From an uncultured Clostridia bacterium (lineage in GTDB: Bacteria; Bacillota; Clostridia; Christensenellales; Borkfalkiaceae): 36,466 bases of DNA. Positions 15,219 to 21,747 of this stretch are shown here, in pieces. The translations under genes and the position numbers were made by a program. Each line of letters begins with the position of its first letter. Positions within the stretch are counted from its first letter, which is position 1. Under the pieces are notes generated by a model. That model was not told where the DNA came from and ran no database searches. It saw nothing but the letters and a program-made list of their open reading frames with translations. The DNA lies in NCBI GenBank assembly GCA_944375795.1, contig CALWAU010000013.1, positions 1 to 36,466 of the forward strand, in the 5' to 3' direction.

Positions 15219-17093
15219 TTGAAAGACTGCATTTTTCAAAAAATTCCGATCGGCAATTACCGCGCGGGCGGTTGGCTGAAAAATCAATTGCGTTTACAGG
15301 CCGACGGATTGTGCGGAAATCTCGACAAAATATGGCCCGACGTCCGGGACAGTGCCTGGCTGGGCGGCAATGCGGACTCCTGGGAACGGCTTCCGTGCTG
15401 GCTGGACGGCGTCGTCCCGCTCGCGTTTCTGCTCGACGACCCGTCCCTCAAAAAGCGCGTGGGGAATTATGTCCGGATCATCGTCGGCAAACAGCAGACC
15501 GACGGATGGCTGGCGCCCTGCAACGACAGAAGACACTACGACCTCTGGGCGGAAATTCTCATGCTGAAAGTCCTTTCCGAATACGCCGAATACAGCGGAG
15601 ACGCAAGCGTCGACGAATGCGTGTTCCGGGGGCTTCTGAATTTATATTCGCACATCGAAAATTATACGATTCACGGATGGGCCGCCGCCCGTTGGTTTGA
15701 AGCCCTGTTCCCCATCCGCCGCGCTTACGCCCTCACGGGGGACAAACGCCTGCTCGATTTGGCTAATATCCTCGCGGCGACCGGTTTCGATTACGAAAAA
15801 CTCTTAAAGACGTTCGGGTTCGACAAACCGCGGGAGAAGAAATATTGGAATTTCTTTCTGCACAACGTCAACCTCGCAATGGCGCTGAAATCGCAGGCTT
15901 TATACGGTTTATTCACGGAAGAAGGCGACGACGGTTTCGCCGAAAATCTGCTGGAAAAACTACTCGAAAAGCACGGCCTTGCCATCGGACATTTTTCGGG
16001 CGACGAATGTCTCTCGGGTACGCTGCCCACGCAGGGCACCGAATTATGCGGGATCGCCGAAGGCATGTTTTCCGCGGAGACGCTTCTGTCGATCACGGGG
16101 AATCCCCGTTGGGGCGATTATCTCGACACCCTCGCCTTCAACGCCCTGCCTGCCGCTTTCACCCCCGATATGTGGGCGCATCAATACGATCAACAGGTCA
16201 ATCAAATCGAATGTTCCCGACAGCCGGACGATGCCGTCCCGTTCAATTCCAATAACGGAGAGGCGCATTTATTCGGTTTGGAACCGCATTACGGCTGCTG
16301 TACGGCCAATCACGGACAGGCCTTCCCGAAATTTGCCCTGTCCGCAATACAAAAGGACTCCGAAGGACTTGCCGTGCTCTCCCCCGTCCCCGTGCAGGCG
16401 TCCGATGAAATCAACGGAATACGGACCTCCGTCGAAATCCTTTCCGAATATCCTTTCCGCGATTGTTTCCGGATAAAAATAGACTGTCCCCAAGATAACC
16501 GCTTTCACCTGAAAATCCGCATTCCCGGCTTTATCGACAAGGCGGTTATCGACGGAAAGGAATATCCTCCCGGAAATTTCGCGGATATCGAAAAAACTTT
16601 CGGACACTCGGTCATCGACGTGAAATTTGTCTGTACTCCCCGCCTGCAAAAAACAAAAAACGGCATGTATATCTTGCGCCGCGGCGCCCTCTTTTACGCC
16701 TTGCCGCTCAAATACCGAAAAAAGAAGTCGGAATATACCCGCCCTACGTCGGCCTGGGCCAGCTATAACATCTGTACAATCCACGAAGTGGAGAGAAAAT
16801 TTCCCTATTGCGACTACGAGTTTTTTCCGGAAAGCCCTTGGAATTATGCTTTTGCCTCCGACAATTTTACGTACCGGGAATTACCCGTTTTCTCTCCTGT
16901 CTTTTCCCCGAAAAATCCACCCTGCGCCATAACGTGCGAAATGACGGCGATCCCCTGGGAAAAAGAACACGGCATGTGTAAAAATTTCCCGAAAAATACA
17001 ACGCCGCTTACTTCGACGATTGAAAAAATTGAATTTATCCCGTACGGCGCAACCATTCTGAGGATGAGTGAAATGCCGAAGATCGGACAATAA
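15219..17093 (+). CDS. GH127 (DUF1680) beta-L-arabinofuranosidase-like enzyme
   Basis: Predicted 624-residue cytoplasmic enzyme with no signal peptide. It has the (alpha/alpha)6 barrel and C-terminal beta domains of GH127. The metal-binding and catalytic set is present: Glu 275 and Cys 277 in TELCGI, and the Cys pair 360-361 in YGCCTANHG. In characterised GH127 enzymes a zinc-bound Cys of this pair is the nucleophile. The start is TTG at 15219: AGGTGG lies eight bases ahead, whereas a GTG at 15207 has no ribosome site, and anything farther upstream would precede the promoter. It likely releases beta-linked L-arabinofuranose from imported arabino-oligosaccharides. It stands alone, divergent from the AraC-family regulator, with a terminator downstream. 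Confidence 0.88.
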   Translation: MKDCIFQKIPIGNYRAGGWLKNQLRLQADGLCGNLDKIWPDVRDSAWLGGNADSWERLPCWLDGVVPLAFLLDDPSLKKRVGNYVRIIVGKQQTDGWLAPCNDRRHYDLWAEILMLKVLSEYAEYSGDASVDECVFRGLLNLYSHIENYTIHGWAAARWFEALFPIRRAYALTGDKRLLDLANILAATGFDYEKLLKTFGFDKPREKKYWNFFLHNVNLAMALKSQALYGLFTEEGDDGFAENLLEKLLEKHGLAIGHFSGDECLSGTLPTQGTELCGIAEGMFSAETLLSITGNPRWGDYLDTLAFNALPAAFTPDMWAHQYDQQVNQIECSRQPDDAVPFNSNNGEAHLFGLEPHYGCCTANHGQAFPKFALSAIQKDSEGLAVLSPVPVQASDEINGIRTSVEILSEYPFRDCFRIKIDCPQDNRFHLKIRIPGFIDKAVIDGKEYPPGNFADIEKTFGHSVIDVKFVCTPRLQKTKNGMYILRRGALFYALPLKYRKKKSEYTRPTSAWASYNICTIHEVERKFPYCDYEFFPESPWNYAFASDNFTYRELPVFSPVFSPKNPPCAITCEMTAIPWEKEHGMCKNFPKNTTPLTSTIEKIEFIPYGATILRMSEMPKIGQ

Positions 17094-17455
17094 GCAAAAA
17101 AAATCTTTTTGCGTATTTATTTGATTTATATTTTCGCGGTATTCCGGCAGGTATAACCCGAAATATTTCTTTTCCTGATATCTGTTTTTTATATTCCGTA
17201 AAAATTCGCCTTTCATGCTTCGGAAACAGGAAGGGCAGAAAATATCCTTATAAAAACGCACGGAAAATGAGTCCGGTACAATACCGGACTCATTTTCGAC
17301 GATCCAAACAATTATTGTCCCATATCCGGGACGTTTTACATTTCCGGATACTCCTTGGGTGCACGGCCGTCCGATGGCGGGCGAGCAATGGGCTTTTCGT
17401 GCTTTCAAGCTCATTCAACGCGCCCCTGCCCCTGCCATTTACCGCTTACGGTATC
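17094..17455. other. Intergenic region between convergent genes
   Basis: No gene is supported in these 362 bases. Just after the GH127 stop there is a weak A/T hairpin (GCAAAAA...TTTTTGC, about 17094-17118). The only strong element is the bidirectional terminator at 17264-17296. A short GTCCC/GGGAC hairpin near 17320 is probably not functional. Confidence 0.6.
17264..17296. terminator. Bidirectional terminator between GH127 and operon B
   Basis: Perfect 15-bp inverted repeat (17264-17278 and 17282-17296) with a three-base loop. The stem starts with AAAA and ends with TTTT, so it can end transcripts from both sides: the plus-strand GH127 gene and the minus-strand GH76 gene. Confidence 0.88.
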
Positions 17456-19165
17456 TCAAAGCCCCGCGTAATAGCGCGCGAGCATGGCATAACAATGCGC
17501 ATTGGCGGATTGCAGCAAAATTTGCCGGGGATTGCCCTCGCTGTTGGCGCCGTTGTCGCTGAAGCTGTCCCAGCCCTCTATCCAGGAAGGCGAAACGAGA
17601 CTATCGTCCGCGCGGTTATTGGTCCACGCATAATCGAGCGAACTGCGCATATGCTCGATATACTCCGCACATTCGGGGACGGATTCACTCAGATCGATAA
17701 AGCCTTCCAGCAAGAAGGAAGTAAACCAGCTGTGATTGCCGTACGAATACTCGCCCTGCACGACCTGTGTATTGGCAAATTTTCTGTCGGCGTCTTCCGC
17801 GACCTGTATGTTCCGGTTCCGATAGACCCGGGCCACCGCGTCTTTCCCGGCCGCGACCGCCTGATTGTACAGCTCGGCGCCCGCCGTCATGAACGTACCG
17901 GTGTTATAACCCAGCTCCTGCTGATCGATCAGCTGAATCTGCTGATTCTGATCCGTCATCTCCTCAAATCCCTCTCTGAGGAAAATCTTGTCGCGCAAAC
18001 AGCCGGAAGTGGGATTGCGGAGCACGGAATAGCAGAATTCGTAAATATTCTGCGCCTTGGAGAGATAGTCGTCGCGCAGAGCATCGAATTTCCCGTTCAG
18101 ACTCTCGTCGCCCATCGCGTTGTACAGCTTGACGAGCATCATCGACGTGGGCGCGGACGAGCAGGCATTGAGCGAGGCGTGGTTATTGTCATCCAGACCG
18201 CCCCCGCCCGCCTTATCCTCGAACAGAAATTTGGCCGCCCATTTCCAATAAATGCCGTTCAGCCCGGCGGTCTCCTCATAACCTTCGCCGATAATCCAAT
18301 TTACGATATTGACGGACTCGTTCAGATATTTCACGTCGCCGAGATTGATATAAGCGTAATAGAACTCCTTCGCGACCCAGATATTGTCGTCAAAGAAAAT
18401 ACCGCTCAGACCGGCGCTGACGCCGTCCACAGCATCGTCGCGCCTGCCCGAATTGTAAATGGCGTACGAATTTGCCGTACCGTCGTTTTCGCCGAATGCA
18501 GCCAGATAGTGATCGGGATTCTCCCACGACTCGCCGCTGCCCATATTGACGGTGCCGACGCGGTAATGCCGCATTCCCTCGATCAGTTCTTCGAGGTAGT
18601 TTTCAAAAAACGCGCGGTCCTCGTCCGTTTCGTCCATCGTCAGGAGAATCGCGTTGACCATGGAGAGCTGTTCGGTATACGGCCAGCAATAAGGCATTCC
18701 GCCGTCGGGCGTAAGTTTGGAAAGTTTCGTGTCGGAATTCCAATACAATTCCTCGATCAATTTGCCGTACTCCACCGCGCGCCCTTTGTTGATGGCGGCA
18801 TAGGCGGCAGAGTCCGCCTCCCAGCGCGCTTTCAGGGTGACATTTGCCGTGGGCGTATAGGAAGCCCCCGCCTCGCCGGCCAACGTGTCGCCGTCAAACC
18901 AGCCCGTAAGCGTATATCCCTCCTTTTCGGCGGAAGGCAACGTCACGCTTTTTCCCTGTTCTACCTGCACGGAAGTGCCGCCGGTCAGTTTGCCTCCGTC
19001 CGCGTCGAAAGTGACGGTGTAATACTTCGCCGCCGGCGTCGACTGCGAAGGCTGTCCCGCCGAGGACGAATCGGACGCGCCCGTCCCGCCGCCGCACGCC
19101 GCAAGCGTGCCGCCGATCATGGCGCAGGAAAGTACCGCCGCCAGAATTTTTGTAATCTTTCTCAT
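17456..19165 (-). CDS. GH76 alpha-1,6-mannanase-like lipoprotein with InlB-type repeat
   Basis: Predicted 569-residue lipoprotein with lipobox LAAC (Cys 24). After a Ser-rich linker comes one Listeria-Bacteroides (InlB B-type, Flg_new) repeat at about 48-116, with VTFDADGG and GYTLTGWF. Residues about 130-569 are a GH76-like (alpha/alpha)6 barrel with the catalytic Asp pair in FFDDNIWVA (259-260). GH76 enzymes cleave alpha-1,6-mannan backbones internally. The lipid anchor puts it on the outer face, and the repeat could act as a spacer. It is the last gene of operon B. AAGGAG overlaps the end of the preceding gene (4-base gap), which indicates translational coupling. Confidence 0.85.
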   Translation of the reverse strand: MRKITKILAAVLSCAMIGGTLAACGGGTGASDSSSAGQPSQSTPAAKYYTVTFDADGGKLTGGTSVQVEQGKSVTLPSAEKEGYTLTGWFDGDTLAGEAGASYTPTANVTLKARWEADSAAYAAINKGRAVEYGKLIEELYWNSDTKLSKLTPDGGMPYCWPYTEQLSMVNAILLTMDETDEDRAFFENYLEELIEGMRHYRVGTVNMGSGESWENPDHYLAAFGENDGTANSYAIYNSGRRDDAVDGVSAGLSGIFFDDNIWVAKEFYYAYINLGDVKYLNESVNIVNWIIGEGYEETAGLNGIYWKWAAKFLFEDKAGGGGLDDNNHASLNACSSAPTSMMLVKLYNAMGDESLNGKFDALRDDYLSKAQNIYEFCYSVLRNPTSGCLRDKIFLREGFEEMTDQNQQIQLIDQQELGYNTGTFMTAGAELYNQAVAAGKDAVARVYRNRNIQVAEDADRKFANTQVVQGEYSYGNHSWFTSFLLEGFIDLSESVPECAEYIEHMRSSLDYAWTNNRADDSLVSPSWIEGWDSFSDNGANSEGNPRQILLQSANAHCYAMLARYYAGL

Positions 19166-19169
19166 TTAT

Positions 19170-20408
19170 CTACTCCTTAACATATTCATAAAAATACGCG
19201 AGCGTACCGAAATTTTCGGCATTTGCCGCCATATCGAGTACATTTGCCTTGGAGATGACGGGATTGCCCGCCTCGTCCTTGCTCCAGCCGTTCACCCAAT
19301 CGGAAGGCATCAGCCCGTCGCTGAGCATCGAATAGGCATGATTGAGATTTGCCTCATAGGCCTCGATGTAAACAAGGACGTTTTCGGGATCGTACTTATA
19401 CAGTTCCACCCAGGCGTCGAACAAAAGAACGTTGAACCAGGGATTTACCGAATCGATTACCTTATAGTCGAATCCCTCTCTGTCCTTGAACCAATATCCG
19501 AACGCACCCGCCGCGCTCGCCTTTGCCTGCTCGAGATACGATTGATCTTGAGTAATCTCGTACAATTTGACGCCCGCCGCAATCATGCTGCCCGTATTGT
19601 AGGTGAATTTCCAGGTCTGAATATTCCCTTCGTTGCTGATGTTGTCCCAATACACATTGTCGGACGGGTCGCGCAAGGTATCGTAAGTCCACTGATACAC
19701 CCGCTTTGCCCGTTCCAGCCATTCGGCATCGTCCGTCGCCTCGTACAAACGGGCGAACAGCAGCGCTGCAGGCGCATTGGAACAGGTATTGCGCGAATTT
19801 TTCTTCTGCTCGCACCAATAGATGCCGCCCAATTCGTCGTTCGCCCAGCCGCTCCAGACAAATTTTGCCACGCCCTCGGACGATTGGAGATATTTCTCGT
19901 CGCCGAAAATTTCGTAAGCGTTGAGAAATTCGCGGCTGATCCAGACGTTGTCGTCGTAATAAGTATCTCCCGCAGCCATTCCGATTTCCGTGCCGCGCGA
20001 CGCGCAATACACCTGATAATCGGTCCGAAAGGCGCGGTAATACTCGAAGCCGTCGAGTAAATTTTTGTAGTAGTCGCTTACCTGCCCCTTTGCTCCGTCC
20101 GAAAGCGTGGCGATGCGCCAGCTTGCGGCGACGGTTTCCGTATACGGCCAGGCGAACGCCGTACTCATATCTCCCGACGCATCGGTCGTGAAATTAGGAT
20201 AGTAGTGATACATGAACAGAACCGCGTCCTGCCAATATTTTTCGCGGACGGAGTCGTTCAGTTGTATGCTCCGCTCGGCGTAAGTCCGCGCAAGTTCGCT
20301 CTTCATCGAGGCGAGCGGCTCTTCTTCTCCGCCGCCGCAGCCGGCGAATCCGGCAAAGCCCGACGCGCAGACCGATGCCGCCAGCAGAACGGAAAGAATT
20401 TTTTTCAT
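19170..20408 (-). CDS. GH76 alpha-1,6-mannanase-like lipoprotein
   Basis: Predicted 412-residue lipoprotein with lipobox FAGC (Cys 24), followed directly by a GH76-like barrel. The catalytic Asp pair lies at 152-153 in YYDDNVWIS, followed by the family-like GGIYWC segment. It likely hydrolyses alpha-1,6-mannosidic bonds at the cell surface. Unlike its neighbour (17456-19165) it has no InlB-type repeat. The ATG at 20408 overlaps the stop of the upstream GH125 gene by four bases (ATGA); the reading frame is open farther upstream, but that part lies over GH125 and lacks a signal peptide, so the ATG before the lipoprotein leader is used. Confidence 0.87.
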   Translation of the reverse strand: MKKILSVLLAASVCASGFAGFAGCGGGEEEPLASMKSELARTYAERSIQLNDSVREKYWQDAVLFMYHYYPNFTTDASGDMSTAFAWPYTETVAASWRIATLSDGAKGQVSDYYKNLLDGFEYYRAFRTDYQVYCASRGTEIGMAAGDTYYDDNVWISREFLNAYEIFGDEKYLQSSEGVAKFVWSGWANDELGGIYWCEQKKNSRNTCSNAPAALLFARLYEATDDAEWLERAKRVYQWTYDTLRDPSDNVYWDNISNEGNIQTWKFTYNTGSMIAAGVKLYEITQDQSYLEQAKASAAGAFGYWFKDREGFDYKVIDSVNPWFNVLLFDAWVELYKYDPENVLVYIEAYEANLNHAYSMLSDGLMPSDWVNGWSKDEAGNPVISKANVLDMAANAENFGTLAYFYEYVKE

Positions 20409-21745
20409 TCCAGTTCTCCTTTGTCTTTCATGTCGACGACCGCCATGGCAAACAGCGTGTTTGCCCAGCAGAACCACTCCCGCGTGTATTTGGACGGATC
20501 GTCGCAATCGAATCCCTCGTGCATGACCCCGCACCCCGCGTCCGTTTCCAGGAGCATGCGGAAGCAATCCGCGCGCTCCGCCCGATCGTCGGAGGTGAGC
20601 AGCTGCATGATGATGCCTATGTGCCAGATATATCTGTCGGGCGTGTGCGGACTGCCCTGTCCGCGCGCGGCTTTGCCCGCGTAATAATAGGGGTTCGCTT
20701 TGCTGAGGATAAAGCGGCGCGTGTTGAGATAGACGGGGTCGTCTTTGGCACAGAATCCGAGATAGGGCAGGCTGAGCAGGCTGGGGACGTTGGCGTCGTC
20801 CATGAGGTTGAAATTGCCGAGCCCGTCCGTTTCATAGGCGTATATCGCGCCGAATTGCGGATGCTCGTACACGGCAAATTTGCGTATCCCCTCCTCAATC
20901 TGCCCGCGCAGCTTTGCGATGCGGTTCTTTCTGTCGGCGATTCCCGCGCCTTCCGCATGTTCTTCCAGCCAGCGCAGCACCACCGCCGCAAACATATTGG
21001 ACGGAATCAGATATCCGTACCTGCACACGTCGTCGCTGGGACGGTAGCCGTTCCAGACCAGGCCCGTGTAGCCGACGGGCGTCCCCTTTCCGCCGTTCGG
21101 CAGAGTGGGAAACTCCGGATACTTCGGACGACTGTGCCTGTACTTCGACTTTTCCCCGTGATTCTGCTCCGTTTCGAGCGTGTCGAGGATACGGTCGAGC
21201 GCAAAGCGGAAGCCGTCGTCCGCCGGAGAATAATCGCCCGTGAAATCGACGTATTTTTGCAGCAGCCAAAGCGGGTAACAAAGCGAATCCAGCTCGAATT
21301 TGCGTTCCCAGATCCAGGGGCTGTCCCAATCGGTCACGTCGTCTTTATGGCCGTGATTGTTCGGTTGCTCGTTGAAAGCGTTCGCGTACGGGTCCAGGCC
21401 GATATAGTAAAACTGCCGGCGCAAAAGCCCCGTGATGAGCGCGCGCACATCGTCGTCCTCTTTGCAATAGGGCAGGTATCCCGTCACCTGTACGGCGGAA
21501 TCGCGCAGCCACATGGCGGGAATGTCCCCCGTCAGCATGAACGTGCTTCCGTCCGGCAGGCGCTTCGCCGCCGTGTCCAAAGAGGAAAAGAAACAGGTGA
21601 GAAACATTTTGCGGACTTTTTCGTCGGAGATCGTCCCGGCATACCGCGCGATTTCGGCGCGCATCGTTCCGCAGAGATTTTTATAGTATATCTCCTTTAC
21701 GGGGGCGCCTTCGCGCCCCCTCGGAGAAAGTTCGGCGTACTGCAA
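20405..21745 (-). CDS. GH125 exo-alpha-1,6-mannosidase
   Basis: Predicted cytoplasmic enzyme, up to 446 residues. Hallmarks of GH125: TGDIPAMWLRDS (72-83), YRPSDDV (234-240, likely general acid Asp) and MHEGFD (Glu 410, likely base), ending with FCWANTLFA. It removes alpha-1,6-linked mannose from oligosaccharide ends; with no signal peptide it acts after import. The start is unclear. TTG at 21745 follows AGAGGA seven bases ahead and sits two bases after the previous stop, but its first 15 codons run through a hairpin (21701-21720). An excellent AAAGGAG after that hairpin (21692-21698) is followed only by ATA. The ATG at 21664 still keeps the conserved domain. Confidence 0.92.
   Translation of the reverse strand: MQYAELSPRGREGAPVKEIYYKNLCGTMRAEIARYAGTISDEKVRKMFLTCFFSSLDTAAKRLPDGSTFMLTGDIPAMWLRDSAVQVTGYLPYCKEDDDVRALITGLLRRQFYYIGLDPYANAFNEQPNNHGHKDDVTDWDSPWIWERKFELDSLCYPLWLLQKYVDFTGDYSPADDGFRFALDRILDTLETEQNHGEKSKYRHSRPKYPEFPTLPNGGKGTPVGYTGLVWNGYRPSDDVCRYGYLIPSNMFAAVVLRWLEEHAEGAGIADRKNRIAKLRGQIEEGIRKFAVYEHPQFGAIYAYETDGLGNFNLMDDANVPSLLSLPYLGFCAKDDPVYLNTRRFILSKANPYYYAGKAARGQGSPHTPDRYIWHIGIIMQLLTSDDRAERADCFRMLLETDAGCGVMHEGFDCDDPSKYTREWFCWANTLFAMAVVDMKDKGELE
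21701..21720 (-). terminator. Intercistronic GC hairpin after surface-protein gene
   Basis: Perfect 8-bp stem GGGGGCGC/GCGCCCCC with a four-base loop, 27 bases after the surface-protein stop. No T-run follows, so it is more likely an mRNA stabiliser or partial attenuator than a full terminator. It comes just before the AAAGGAG at 21692-21698. Confidence 0.6.
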
Positions 21746-21747
21746 AA

